64,000 nt of DNA from Polaromonas glacialis (GTDB taxonomy: Bacteria; Pseudomonadota; Gammaproteobacteria; Burkholderiales; Burkholderiaceae_C). The notes below the pieces were generated by a model that was not told where the DNA came from, made no database searches, and saw nothing but the letters and a program-made list of their open reading frames with translations. The stretch lies in the NCBI RefSeq assembly GCF_000709345.1, contig NZ_KL448323.1:3288961-3352960 (forward strand), in the 5' to 3' direction. Positions 45,989-56,100 of the stretch are shown piece after piece (position 1 is the first letter of the stretch; every line of letters begins with the position of its first letter). The translations under genes were made by a program, and so were the position numbers.

Positions 45989-47126
45989 GGCGGATTCAAA
46001 GACCAAGTGCAACAGTAGGGATAAGGCCGGCTTTTGCCATGCTGGCATCGTCGTAGAACACCTCTGCAGCGCTGCGCCAGCCGAGGCTCTTTCGGGGGCG
46101 CGTATTGAGCTCCCAGGCCATCTCATCGAGCTCTCGCTGGGAGTACACGCCCAGGTCCGTGCCCTTGGGCAGGTACTGGCGCAGCAACCCGTTGGTGTTC
46201 TCGTTGAGGCCCCGTTGCCAGGGGCTGTGGGGGTCGCAAAAGTAGATTGTCATCCCGGTGTTGTCGGCCAGGCTTTTGTGCAGCGCCATCTCCTTGCCCT
46301 GGTCGTACGTCAGCGTCTGGCGCAACTCCTGCGGCAGCGCACAGAACGCCCTGGTGAAGCCGTCGAGCACGTCTGCAGCCTTGCTGCTGCCCAGTTTGAC
46401 CATCATGGTGAACAGCGACTTCCTGCACACCAGCGTGCCGACAGACGACGCGTTGGCCTTGCCCACGATCAGGTCGCCCTCCCAGTGGCCGGGCAGCAAA
46501 CGCTCGTTGGCCTGGGCCGGGCGCGCATGAATGCTCAACGTGCCCTGCAGCGAGCCGCGCCTGTCAGTGCCCCGGCTGCGGCGCCTGCGTGCACAGCGGC
46601 CCTGGCGCAGCAGCCCGACCAGCTCACGGCGCAGCTCTCCCCCGGGCATGGCGTAGATGGCGGCGTGGATCGCGGTGTAGATGGTTTCATGACAGGCCTG
46701 CAACTGACGTTGCCCGGGATGGCGCTGCCTGAGTTTGGCAGCGATCTGCTCGGGCGAGCACTTCAGTTCCAGCAGCGCCCTGACCTCGGCCCACAGGAGA
46801 CCAGTGTGGTGGAGTTTGCGCGACGGCCAGGCTTCGCGGCGCACCCGTCTGGCCCGCTTGCCGGCGCGCTTTGCGTCATAGCCGCCAGCGATGCGGGGGC
46901 GACCCATGACGCATTGCCCGGCTTCGCTTTGCCACTCATTGCGGCGCAGCTCGCGCGAGATCGTGCTCGGCGCTCTGCCCAGTGCACTGGCAATCGAGCG
47001 CATGCTGCAGAACTGCAGCTTCATGGCCATCACCACGCCGCGCTCTTCAGCATTCAATTGTTGATAGGTTCTTGTCATGCAACTCCTCCGGATTCGTAGT
47101 GTTGCACTTGCGATTTGAATCCGCCC
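45989..47126. mobile_element. IS30-family insertion sequence
   Basis: About 1.14 kb with one transposase gene nearly filling it. Terminal inverted repeats are visible: the left end GCGGATTCAAAGACCAAGTG and the right end (reverse complement) GCGGATTCAAATCGCAAGTG, continuing CAACAsTA. The exact edges and target duplication (perhaps TT) are uncertain by 2-4 bp. Both ends and the frame look intact. Confidence 0.88.
45996..47078 (-). CDS. IS30-family transposase
   Basis: 360 residues. The N-terminal HTH (YQQLNAEERGVVMAMKLQFCSMRSIASALGRAPSTISRELRRN) is the IS30 signature. DDE residues are in HWEGDLIVG (Asp), LTYDQGKEM (Asp) and GLNENTNGLLRQYLPKGTDL (Glu). The frame is uninterrupted, so it may be active. 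Confidence 0.96.
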   Translation of the reverse strand: MTRTYQQLNAEERGVVMAMKLQFCSMRSIASALGRAPSTISRELRRNEWQSEAGQCVMGRPRIAGGYDAKRAGKRARRVRREAWPSRKLHHTGLLWAEVRALLELKCSPEQIAAKLRQRHPGQRQLQACHETIYTAIHAAIYAMPGGELRRELVGLLRQGRCARRRRSRGTDRRGSLQGTLSIHARPAQANERLLPGHWEGDLIVGKANASSVGTLVCRKSLFTMMVKLGSSKAADVLDGFTRAFCALPQELRQTLTYDQGKEMALHKSLADNTGMTIYFCDPHSPWQRGLNENTNGLLRQYLPKGTDLGVYSQRELDEMAWELNTRPRKSLGWRSAAEVFYDDASMAKAGLIPTVALGL

Positions 47127-47128
47127 TT

Positions 47129-47156
47129 ACTTTTCTTTGGCGAAGCAAAGAAAAGT
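47129..47156. repeat. Perfect stem-loop at right flank of the IS30 element
   Basis: ACTTTTCTTTG, a 6-base loop, CAAAGAAAAGT: 11-bp perfect stem. It may also terminate the leftward metallophosphoesterase transcript. Confidence 0.65.
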
Positions 47157-47211
47157 GAGTTGCTGCCGGGCAACCCCCGGCCAGCAGGTCCATGAAGCGC
47201 AAGCAAACAAC

Positions 47212-48360
47212 TCAAGCCGCCACCAACCGCAGGCAGGTAATTTCCGAAGGCGACCCAAACCGGTTCGGCGGCCCCCAGTAGCCGGTCCCCCGGCTGGTGT
47301 ACACCCACAGCGTTCCCCACCGGTGCAGGCCCGCCGTGAACGGCTGCTGCAAGCGCACGAACAGGTTCCACGGATAGAACTGTCCGCCATGGGTATGCCC
47401 CGACAGTTGAAGGTCGAACCCGGCTTCAGCCGCCGCAGCCGCACTGCGCGGCTGGTGCGCCAGCAGCACCCGCACCGCCTCAGGCGGCGCGCCCGCCAGC
47501 GCGCGCACCGGGTCGCTGCGGTGCGCCGGGTCGAAATGGCCCGCGCTGAAATCGGTCACGCCGGCCAGCACCAGCGGCTTACCTGCATCCCCGGCGGCAA
47601 TCACCACATGCTCGTTCAGCAACACCGTCAGCCCCAAACGCCGCAATTCTTCAATCCAGGCATGCGCGCCCGAATAGTATTCATGGTTGCCGGTCACAAA
47701 AAACGTGCCGTGGCGCGAACGCAGGTCCGCCAGCGGCGCCACCTGCGCGGCCAGTTCGTGTACCCGGCCATCGACCAGGTCGCCGGTGATCGCCACCAGA
47801 TCGGCCTGCAGCGTGTTGACCCGCTCGACGATGCGGCGCACATAGCGCTGGCGGATGGTCGGCCCGACATGGATGTCGCTGATCTGCGCCACGGTGAACC
47901 CCTGCCACGCCGGCGGCAGTCCGGAAATCGGCACATCGATCCGCACCACCGCCGCCGTGCGCCGGGCGTTCAGGAATCCCAGCAGCGCCGACAGCCCGCC
48001 CAGCAAGGGCACTGCCTGCGCCGACACAGTGCGCCACCAAGCCAGCGCCAGCCCGCCAGGCGCCAGGAAATCCACCGCCCACAACAGGCCCAAGGCCGCA
48101 TCGCGCAGCAGCGTCAGCACCATCAGCGTCGAGAACAGGCCCATGCACAGCAGGCCGGCCCAGCCCAGCCGGTCGGCCAGCGGCAGGCGGGCGATGCGGC
48201 GGGCCATCAGCCCCAGGGGAATCAGCAGCATTGACATCACCAGCACAGCGGCCAGCAAAAGCCGGGCCGCCGGAAATCCCGCCAGGTCCGGAATAAGGCG
48301 AAGGGCAACATAAGCGTGAAGTGCGGCGCTCAGTCCGGCCAGCGTCAGAAAGTTCATCAA
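47212..48360 (-). CDS. Membrane-anchored metallophosphoesterase
   Basis: 382 residues. About four membrane helices in residues 1-125 precede a calcineurin-like phosphoesterase domain: ISDIHVGP (DxH), AITGDLVDGRV (GDxxDG), FVTGNHEYYSG (GNHE), LLAHQPRS and LSGHTHGGQFYPW (GHTHGGQ). This is the YkuE/YaeI-like layout. The substrate is unknown; cell-envelope lipid or nucleotide diphosphates are possibilities. Confidence 0.9.
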   Translation of the reverse strand: MMNFLTLAGLSAALHAYVALRLIPDLAGFPAARLLLAAVLVMSMLLIPLGLMARRIARLPLADRLGWAGLLCMGLFSTLMVLTLLRDAALGLLWAVDFLAPGGLALAWWRTVSAQAVPLLGGLSALLGFLNARRTAAVVRIDVPISGLPPAWQGFTVAQISDIHVGPTIRQRYVRRIVERVNTLQADLVAITGDLVDGRVHELAAQVAPLADLRSRHGTFFVTGNHEYYSGAHAWIEELRRLGLTVLLNEHVVIAAGDAGKPLVLAGVTDFSAGHFDPAHRSDPVRALAGAPPEAVRVLLAHQPRSAAAAAEAGFDLQLSGHTHGGQFYPWNLFVRLQQPFTAGLHRWGTLWVYTSRGTGYWGPPNRFGSPSEITCLRLVAA

Positions 48361-48603
48361 GTTCCGGGATAATGGCCGTTTTTGTTTTCAACGTTTACAG
48401 ATGGGCGCAATCTGCATGCATTCAATGCTTGATGTGGTTCAGACGCAGGGTCATTCCCCTGCAGCGTTTCACACGCTAACAAATGCCGCTTCCCGCCGCC
48501 GGAATGGCCGCGCTTCCTGCGCTACCCTCGGGTTTCCAGCCAGCATGGGCGCTGCCACCCCGTCGGGGCCTGCCTTCCTTTGTTCACCAAGCCTTGATCG
48601 CCC

Positions 48604-49347
48604 ATGACTGTCGCCACGCCCACCACCTTTGAAATCAAGAGCGCCAATTTTCCGCTGGTCGCGCTGCTGCTCAAGTCCACCGACCTGGCCGCGCTGGCGC
48701 GCGAGATGACGCTGCGCTTCGGCGACATTCCCGATTTTTTCGACCAGGATGCGCTGGTCATCGACCTCTCGCCACTGCAGGGCCTGGGCGCGGCCGACAT
48801 CGACTTTCCCGCGCTGCTGGACCTGCTGGTCAGCTTCCGGCTGGTGCCGATTGCCGTCAAGGGCGGCAACCCGGCGCAAATGGCCGCCGCCCGCCAGGCC
48901 GGCCTGGTTTCCGGCAACGATGCGCAACTGCTGACGCCCCGGCCGGCGCCGGCTTCGCCCGAACAACCGCAGGAGCCGCAGCCGCAGGTGCATGCGGCGC
49001 CGCTGGGCGCGCTGGTCATCGACAAGCCGCTGCGCTCCGGCCAGCAGGTCTATGCCCGGGGCCGCGACCTGGTGGTGCTGGCCATGGTCAATGCCGGCGC
49101 CGAGGTGATTGCCGACGGCCACATCCATGTCTATGCGCCGCTGCGCGGCCGGGCCATTGCCGGCGCGCGCGGCAATACCGAGGCGCGCATCTTTGCGCTG
49201 GCGCTGGAGGCCGAGCTGCTGTCGATCGCCGGCATCTACCGCACCAGCGAAAACCCGTTGCCGCCCGAGGTCACCGGCCATCCCACGCAGGTGCGGCTGG
49301 TCGAAGGCCCGGACGGCGAAAAGCTGGTCATGACACCGATGCTGTGA
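48604..49347 (+). CDS. minC: Septum site-determining protein MinC
   Basis: 247 residues. The N-terminal FtsZ-inhibiting domain (about 6-105) starts FEIKSANFPLVALLLKS. A Pro/Gln-rich linker spans 115-135, and the C-terminal beta-helix domain (about 138-247) has QQVYARGRDLVVLAMVNAGAEVIADGHIHVYAPLRGRA with the GxxIxxxGGxxVYG-like MinD-binding face. With minDE it blocks polar division. Confidence 0.95.
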   Translation: MTVATPTTFEIKSANFPLVALLLKSTDLAALAREMTLRFGDIPDFFDQDALVIDLSPLQGLGAADIDFPALLDLLVSFRLVPIAVKGGNPAQMAAARQAGLVSGNDAQLLTPRPAPASPEQPQEPQPQVHAAPLGALVIDKPLRSGQQVYARGRDLVVLAMVNAGAEVIADGHIHVYAPLRGRAIAGARGNTEARIFALALEAELLSIAGIYRTSENPLPPEVTGHPTQVRLVEGPDGEKLVMTPML

Positions 49348-49451
49348 CCATGGCCCACGCTTTCACGCCGCACCGTTTTTTTCGGGCGCAACCGCTTACC
49401 TGCCAGGCGCACTTTGATGCATGATCTGGCAGAGGTGCCTTGCCAACCTGG

Positions 49452-49475
49452 CTGACTGACTGACTGACTGACTGA
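49452..49475 (+). repeat. Tetranucleotide microsatellite (CTGA)6 in minC-minD spacer
   Basis: Six uninterrupted CTGA units, 33 bp before the minD start and just before its SD region (AAAAGGA). Confidence 0.9.
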
Positions 49476-49507
49476 ATCACCTACCGTTTTCAAAAGGACT
49501 TTTTCGA

Positions 49508-50323
49508 ATGGCAAAAATCATCGTGGTCACCTCTGGCAAGGGCGGCGTCGGCAAGACCACTACCAGCGCCAGCTTTTCAACCGGCCTGGCCCTGCGCGGC
49601 CACAAAACCGCCGTGATCGACTTTGACGTGGGCCTGCGCAACCTGGACCTGATCATGGGCTGCGAGCGCCGCGTGGTGTACGACCTGATCAACGTCATCC
49701 AGGGCGAAGCCACGCTCAACCAGGCGCTGATCAAGGACAAGCAGTGCCCCGAGCTGTTCGTGCTGGCCGCCTCCCAAACCCGCGACAAGGATGCGCTGAC
49801 GATCGAAGGCGTGAAAAAAATCCTCGACGACCTGGCGGCCATGGACTTTGAATACATCATCTGCGACTCGCCCGCCGGCATCGAGACCGGCGCGCTGATG
49901 GCGATGCATTTCGCCGACGAGGCGCTGGTCGTGACCAACCCCGAAGTCTCGTCGGTGCGCGACTCGGACCGCATCCTGGGTATGCTGTCGAGCAAGACGC
50001 AGCGTGCCATCGACGGCGGCGAGCCGATCAAGGAACACCTCTTGATCACCCGCTACAACCCGAGCCGCGTGGACCAGGGCCAGATGCTGTCGCTCGAAGA
50101 CATCCAGGACATCCTGCGCATCAAGCTGATCGGCGTGATTCCCGAATCCGAAACCGTGCTGCAGGCGTCCAACCAAGGCGTACCGGCGGTCCACATGCAG
50201 GGCAGCGACGTGTCGGAAGCCTACAAGGACGTGATCGACCGCTTCCTGGGCGAGGACAAGCCGATGCGCTTCATCGATGCCCAGAAACCCGGTTTCTTCA
50301 AACGCCTGTTTGGGGGAAAGTAA
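49508..50323 (+). CDS. minD: Septum site-determining ATPase MinD
   Basis: 271 residues. The deviant Walker A motif is SGKGGVGKTTTSA near residue 9; IDFDVGLRNLDLIMGCERRVVYDLI and CDSPAGIE follow. The C-terminal amphipathic membrane-targeting helix is GFFKRLFGGK. It recruits MinC and is oscillated by MinE. AAAAGGA precedes the ATG. Confidence 0.98.
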   Translation: MAKIIVVTSGKGGVGKTTTSASFSTGLALRGHKTAVIDFDVGLRNLDLIMGCERRVVYDLINVIQGEATLNQALIKDKQCPELFVLAASQTRDKDALTIEGVKKILDDLAAMDFEYIICDSPAGIETGALMAMHFADEALVVTNPEVSSVRDSDRILGMLSSKTQRAIDGGEPIKEHLLITRYNPSRVDQGQMLSLEDIQDILRIKLIGVIPESETVLQASNQGVPAVHMQGSDVSEAYKDVIDRFLGEDKPMRFIDAQKPGFFKRLFGGK

Positions 50324-50329
50324 AAAGCC

Positions 50330-50590
50330 ATGGCCTCCTTTTTCTCCTTCCTTCTCGGTGAAAAGAAAAAAACGGCTAATGTGGCCAAGGAGCGGCTGCA
50401 GATCATCCTGGCGCATGAGCGTTCAGGACGCAACGGCCACGAACCCGACTACCTGCCGGCGCTGCAGCGCGACCTGATTGCCGTGATCGCCAAGTACATC
50501 AAGATCAACCCCGACGACATCAAGCTCAACCTGGAGCGTCAGGAAAACCTTGACGTTCTCGAAGTCAAGATTGAACTGCCCGACAAGTAA
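50330..50590 (+). CDS. minE: Cell division topological specificity factor MinE
   Basis: 86 residues. The N-terminal membrane-binding and anti-MinCD region is [31 protein letters not shown], and the C-terminal topological domain follows. It lies 6 bp after minD. Confidence 0.97.
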   Translation: MASFFSFLLGEKKKTANVAKERLQIILAHERSGRNGHEPDYLPALQRDLIAVIAKYIKINPDDIKLNLERQENLDVLEVKIELPDK

Positions 50591-50649
50591 ACCGGCGGCT
50601 TGCGCTTTTCCCTTCAAGGCAGGCAAGAGGTTTGTCGTGCCAACACCGG

Positions 50650-51225
50650 CTACATCGGCCGGATGCCGATCAGCAAGCCGTGTGCCCAGAACGCAAACGC
50701 CGCCCAGGCCGCAAGGCCCGCCAGCACGGTGACTGCGGTGCCTGAAACGGTGCCCGCAGGGTACAGGGTCCGGGCCATGCGGTCGCGCATGCGGGCCGAA
50801 AAAAAGCTCAGCACCGCCCACACCAGAAAACTGCCAAACAGCACCACATGGCCCCGGTTGCTGTTGGCCAGCAAATGCGCAGCGGCCCAGAACACCACGC
50901 CGAGCGCCATCGGATGGTGCAGCCGCGCCTTGATGCGGTTGCGCGGGACATAGGCGGCAGCCAAAAGCACAAAGGCCACGGCGGTCAGCAGCCAGGCCAC
51001 ATGGCGCATGAAGAACGGCGCCGGCCACCACTCGACCGGCTGCTGACGCGCCAGTCCAAAGCCCCAGATGATCAGCACCAGGCCGACCAGCGACACCAGC
51101 GAATAAGCGGCTTTCCAGCGTCCAGCGCCCAAGCGCCTGATCATGGCCGAACGCCAGCCTTCGGCCACGATGCGCGTGGAGTGCGCCCCCAGAAAAAGTA
51201 TCAAGCCCACGATCAGCATGCCCAT
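50650..51225 (-). CDS. NnrU family membrane protein
   Basis: 191 residues, five to six membrane helices; it begins MGMLIVGLILFLGAHSTRIV, with YSLVSLVGLVLIIWGFGLAR and HHPMALGVVFWAAAHLLANS as in NnrU/isoprenoid-cyclase-like proteins. NnrU is linked to nitric oxide/nitrite metabolism in some denitrifiers and related to 15-cis-zeta-carotene isomerase; the role here is not shown. It is convergent with minE. Confidence 0.87.
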   Translation of the reverse strand: MGMLIVGLILFLGAHSTRIVAEGWRSAMIRRLGAGRWKAAYSLVSLVGLVLIIWGFGLARQQPVEWWPAPFFMRHVAWLLTAVAFVLLAAAYVPRNRIKARLHHPMALGVVFWAAAHLLANSNRGHVVLFGSFLVWAVLSFFSARMRDRMARTLYPAGTVSGTAVTVLAGLAAWAAFAFWAHGLLIGIRPM

Positions 51226-51339
51226 ATGTCGCCTCCACCCGGAAATAAGTGGGTTGATTATGGGAGGGACTTTGGCCCGTGCGAGCCGTGCAGGGCGAAC
51301 AAGCTGAAGACGGGTTGAAAAAAGCCCCGGACCTGGCGG

Positions 51340-51573
51340 CTAATGCCCGCCCGAGCTTCCTCCACTGTTTCCCCGGCGTGACTGCGTCTGGTTGCTGCTG
51401 CCGATGTGCGACTCCCGGTCATTGCGGCTTTGCGGGGTTCGCCGGCCTTGGTTCTTCTGCGTGGGCTCGTGGGCACCGGTCTTGTTGGTGTCGTTTTCAA
51501 CCTTGCCGCCGTGGCCTTGGCCGATTTCCCCGTCTACGGGCTGGTTGTCAGCCTGAATCTGTTTCTTGGACAT
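51340..51573 (-). CDS. Small hydrophilic, probably disordered protein
   Basis: 77 residues from the ATG at 51573, which has AGAAGG 6 bases upstream. It lacks large hydrophobic residues and is rich in Gln, Asn, Gly, Ser, Arg and Lys (for example DNQPVDGEIGQGHGGKVEND), as in hydrophilin or stress-related disordered proteins. There is no recognised domain, and the gene is alone. Confidence 0.55.
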   Translation of the reverse strand: MSKKQIQADNQPVDGEIGQGHGGKVENDTNKTGAHEPTQKNQGRRTPQSRNDRESHIGSSNQTQSRRGNSGGSSGGH

Positions 51574-51946
51574 GCGCATCCTTCTGGAGTGTGGAGGGAA
51601 TCAGGACTTTTCAATCCCTTCCCGGTTCGGCCGCGTGGGCCGATGGCCGCATTTTGCGCGCCCGGCGCAAACATGCGGTGTCAGACAACAGCGCCATCGA
51701 CTGCGCGTGAACGGGGAGCGCAAGCCATGCCGCCGTCGTGTGCTTCCAGTGCGCTATGTTTTCAATAGCTATCAACGCATATGCAGCTTGCGAAAAAGGC
51801 TTTTTTTATCATTATTTTTCACGATTTCTCCAACCGCCAGTGTCCAGGCGGTTGCACGACCTGAAGCGCGAACCAGGCGCGCCACCGTCCAGCCGGCCAA
51901 TTCCGCTGTTTTTCCGAGTTACTGCGCTTTGGTTAAGCTGCCTTGG
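51574..51946. other. Gene-free divergent spacer
   Basis: The 373 bp between the small hydrophilic gene and the mechanosensitive channel gene hold one copy of the 44-bp dispersed element (51753..51796) and otherwise no recognisable gene; frames through it lack SD sites. Confidence 0.55.
51753..51796 (+). repeat. Dispersed GCTAY-N7-ATAGCT-N18-TGCG element, copy 8
   Basis: GCTAT, 7 bases, ATAGCT, 18 bases, TGCGAAAA, followed by a T6 run. Confidence 0.8.
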
Positions 51947-53110
51947 ATGAATGACTTTCTTGACTGGTTCCAAACCGCCGATATTTTCTCCCTGTCACTT
52001 GTCAGCCTGTCACTGGCCATTGCTGCCACGCTGGTTTCCTACCTGCTGATGCGCATCGCCCTGCGTTTTGCCGTGGGACGCATGAAAAAAATCGCCGAGC
52101 AGACCACCAACCGCATTGACGACACGGTGGTCGAGGTGCTGGGCGGCAGCAACCGCTGGCTGATGCTGCTGGCCGCGCTGCTCATCGGCCTGGGCATGCT
52201 CGACCTGAACGACCGCTGGAACGCGCGCGTCGGCCAGCTCTGGTTCGTCGCCGTGGCCCTGCAGCTCGGCCTGTGGCTCACGCGGGCGATCAGCATCGGC
52301 CTGCGCCGCTACCAGGAGCGCCACTCGACCGACGGCATGACGCAGGCAGGCGCCTCGGCTACGCTGATGTCGTGGGCGCTGCGCACCGTGCTGTGGACGG
52401 TCGTGCTGCTGGCCGTGCTGTCCAACGTCGGCGTGAACATCACCGCTTTTGTCGCCAGCCTGGGCGTGGGCGGCATCGCGGTGGCGCTGGCGGTGCAGAA
52501 CATTCTGGGCGATTTGTTCGCCTCGCTGTCGATTGCGGTGGACAAGCCTTTCGAGGTCGGCGACTTCATCGGCATTGACAGCTTTGTCGGCACGGTGCAG
52601 TTCATCGGCCTGAAAACCACGCGCATCCGCAGCCTGAACGGCGAGCAGATCATCATCAGCAACACCGACCTGCTCAAGCAGGTGGTGAAAAACTACAAGC
52701 GCATGGAAGAGCGGCGCATCGTCTTCAAGTTCGGCGTGACCTACCGCACCACGCCGGAGCAGGCCGAGGCGATTCCGGAAATTGTCAAGCGGCTGGTCGA
52801 AGCCATTGACACGCTGCGTTTTGATCGCGCGCATCTCCTGGGTTTTGGCGACAGCTCGCTCGATTACGAAGTGGTTTATATCGTCAAGGAACCAAGCTAC
52901 AACGCCTACATGGACGCCCAGCAGACGCTGAACCTGCAACTCATGCGCGAGCTGGCCGCACTGGGCGTCGATTTCGCCTTTCCGACGCGCACGGTGTACT
53001 TGGTGCCGGGGGGCGAGGCCGCTGCGTTGGCGGATGCGCCTGCAGGCGCTGTTGAGAATGCAAACAGAGGCGCTTGGCGTGCGCCGACCGGGCCGACGCT
53101 CAACGCCTAA
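51947..53110 (+). CDS. MscS-family mechanosensitive channel
   Basis: 387 residues from the ATG at 51947; the frame is open far upstream without support. Four membrane helices fall in about residues 10-180. The pore helix and beta domain are VASLGVGGIAVALAVQNILGDLFASLSIAVDKPFEVGDFI. The C-terminal cytoplasmic domain runs to about 355, and a loose tail follows. It lacks an N-terminal periplasmic domain, so it is an MscS/YnaI-like short channel for osmotic downshock. Confidence 0.9.
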   Translation: MNDFLDWFQTADIFSLSLVSLSLAIAATLVSYLLMRIALRFAVGRMKKIAEQTTNRIDDTVVEVLGGSNRWLMLLAALLIGLGMLDLNDRWNARVGQLWFVAVALQLGLWLTRAISIGLRRYQERHSTDGMTQAGASATLMSWALRTVLWTVVLLAVLSNVGVNITAFVASLGVGGIAVALAVQNILGDLFASLSIAVDKPFEVGDFIGIDSFVGTVQFIGLKTTRIRSLNGEQIIISNTDLLKQVVKNYKRMEERRIVFKFGVTYRTTPEQAEAIPEIVKRLVEAIDTLRFDRAHLLGFGDSSLDYEVVYIVKEPSYNAYMDAQQTLNLQLMRELAALGVDFAFPTRTVYLVPGGEAAALADAPAGAVENANRGAWRAPTGPTLNA

Positions 53111-53149
53111 TCAGCTTGGCCTGGCAAGGCGGACATCCGGGCAATCGCT

Positions 53150-56100
53150 TCAGCCACGCAGCACACTGAACTTACGAAACAATTCGGCTGACAAGGGTGC
53201 CTGAAGCCGCCAGGTGATGGAAATGGGACGGTCGCCTTCATTTGAAACCAGGTGAACCGGCCCGACCGCAACGTAAGCTGCATCGCGATGCTCCCGGACA
53301 AAAAGCTGAAACGACCAGCCATTGCCAGGACTCTGAACATAGCGGCGCCCCGTCATGTTGTCCGGTCCCGCCCTGTTTTGCGTTTGCCAGTGGAACAATT
53401 CCGGACTGATCGCATAGTCATTGAACTGGACGTTTTCAGCAAACCCTTCGCGCTTGTCCAGCGTGACAAACAACAGCTCAATCCTGCAATCTTCCAAAAC
53501 CAGGCAGCCGCCGTCCGATAGAGGCCGCACCGATGCATTGGCATGCCCGACGGCGGCCAAAAGCTCCGCTCTCCTGTAGCGTCCATGCAAAATCAGGGTC
53601 CAGGCATCTGGCGTGGCCGGCAGATGAACGGGCGCCAGCGAACTCCGTTCTCTCAGCAATTCGCAAATCTCGCGAAGCTCGGCCAGCACCACCGGGTTGC
53701 TGCCGAGTAACGCCAAAAATGCCTCGGGCGTCACCAACTCGCTGCGCGACGGCAGCAACTGATGCGCGAGCATCTGAACGCGGCGCCCATTAACAGGCTT
53801 GCCGTCAAAGGCATCAAGCCAGGCGCTTAACAGCAAGGGATCGTCAGCATGCAAAATGCTGAAAATTCGCCTTGCGATATCCGGTTCACGTTCCCCCACG
53901 GCGCTGGTTTCGAGCCCCGCACGCCGCTTGAGGCTGGTCCATGAGCGGGCCTGGGTGCCGCCGGTGTAGATGTCGGACAGTTCCAGTTGGCAGTCCAGCA
54001 AAAATACGCGAAGTGACACTGATCCGCCGGTTTGAAGCGAAGCCCAGGCCGCCAACTCGCTGCACAAGCGGGCAACATTCAGGTTCAACGATTGCTTGAG
54101 ATTTTCCAGCACCCGATTACGCGCCACGCGATCAAACTGGATATGAACGCCAGCAGGCAAGGTGCTGAAGCCGTTGGCAACTGCGTTCTGGATGTGCCGC
54201 CGAGACAAGCCGGTGATGGCGCGTAGCAGCACATCAAAACGAAAATTGGCGTTGTGTACACCCACAAAATCAAGCACCAGGCAGGCTTCCTTGCCGCTGG
54301 CCAAACGCAGGCCACGGCCAATTTGTTGTTGAAAAATAACCGGGCTTTGCGTCGGGCGCAGCAGAAAAACTGCGTTGGCTTCGGGTATGTCGATGCCCTC
54401 ATTAAAAACATCACAGCTGCAAATGATCTTGAGTTCACCGCTCCGCAACCGCTGGACTGCAGCCGCCCGCATGGTTTGTGAATCAGCGCCCGATAAGGCG
54501 AGCGACGGCAAGCCAGAGCGGCAGAAATACGCCGCCATGAACGCGGCATGGGCGACGCTGACGCAGAACGCCAGACCCTTCAACGCGTCAAGGTCTGACA
54601 CGTACAGGGAAACGGCATTGACCACGGCGCGGGCGCGTAGGTCGTTGCCTGTCACGAGGTTCGACAGTTGCGCCACTTCCGAGCCACGGCCCCATTCGAC
54701 AGCGCTCAGGTCCGTGTCATCGGCGCTTGCGTAGTATTCAAACGGGGCCAGCAGTTGTTGATCGAGCGCATCCCACAGCCGCAGCGAAACGGCTGGCGAA
54801 CCGTCCGGCCGGGAATCGAAATAGGGGCTGAGGCTTTGTCCATCCGAACGTTCAGGGGTTGCCGTCAAGCCCAGCAAATAGTGCGGCCGCACGGCTCGCA
54901 TGAATTGATCGAAGGTGGCTGCGGGCAGATGGTGTGCCTCGTCAACAATGACGACTCGCCAGAAGTCTGCGCCCAACTTCTCTACCAGGCGTCGGCCGTG
55001 AATGGTGTTGATCGTGGCGAACAAATGCCCGTATTGCTCTGGTGTGTTGTTGCCATCGAGCAACTCGCCAAAAGCCGGATCTCGAAGCACTTGCCGAAAA
55101 GTGGAAAGCGCTTGCGCGAGGATTTGAGATTGATGCGCAATGAACAAAAGTCTTGGCGCCGTACCTTCTTCATTTTTCAGGCGGAGATAGTCAAAAGCCG
55201 CGACCACGGTTTTCCCAGTTCCTGTCGCGGCCACCACTAGGTTCCGGCGTCGCCCAAGCCGGCGTTCAGCGGCCAGCCGGTCCAGCATTTCCTGCTGATA
55301 GGACTTGGGCTGCAGGTCAAACCAGGTTTGAATCGCGACGACATTGCCGTTGGCGCTGGCAGCGCCTTGCTTATTTCCATGTCCGCGCTCATTGGCCAGT
55401 GCACGCGTCAAGGCTTCTCTGTGTTGCGCGTCGTGGGGATCGTAGTGCTGAAATTCGCGGTCATTCCAGAGCGTTTCGAAATTTGCGACGGCCGCCGTAA
55501 AAAGAGAAGACCCGCTGGCTTGTGCAAATTTCACCGTCCATTCGATGCCGCCAATCAGTGCCGATTCAGACAGGTTGGCGCTGCCGACAAAAGCCGTTCC
55601 AAAGTGGGTTCGCCGGTGGAAAATCCACGCTTTGGCGTGCAGCCTCGTTCGGCGCCCATCGAGCGAAATACGCAATTCAACACCGGGCAGTTTTGCAAAC
55701 GCATCGACAGCACGAACCTCCGTCGCGCCGATGTAGGTGGTGGTGAGAATCCTGAATTTCGTCTTGGGCTGACCGTTTGCATCAAGTTCCGTCACCTGCG
55801 TCAGCACATCGAGCAATTTGCGCACGCCGCTCCACGTGATGAAGCTGACCAAGATATCCACGCGGTCCACGTTGCGTAGCTCCGCGCGAAGCTCGTTGAG
55901 CAAGGACGGGTCGGCCCTGGCTGAAGTAAACAGCCAGGGATGGCGTAATCCGGTGGCCGGGAAAGCAATGTCTGCATTCGGTGCATGAACCGACTTCAAT
56001 AGCTGCGGAGGCATCGCCAGCGGGCGCTCGCCACTGCTTTGTGAACGCAAGGTCATCAGGAGATGGCTAATCAGCTCGATTTCAGCTTTCGCTTTTTCGC

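Noticed and set aside
48410..48530. Hairpin GCAGGG-TCATT-CCCCTGC resembling a tRNA T-arm before minC
   Set aside because: No acceptor or anticodon stem can be paired around it; not a tRNA.
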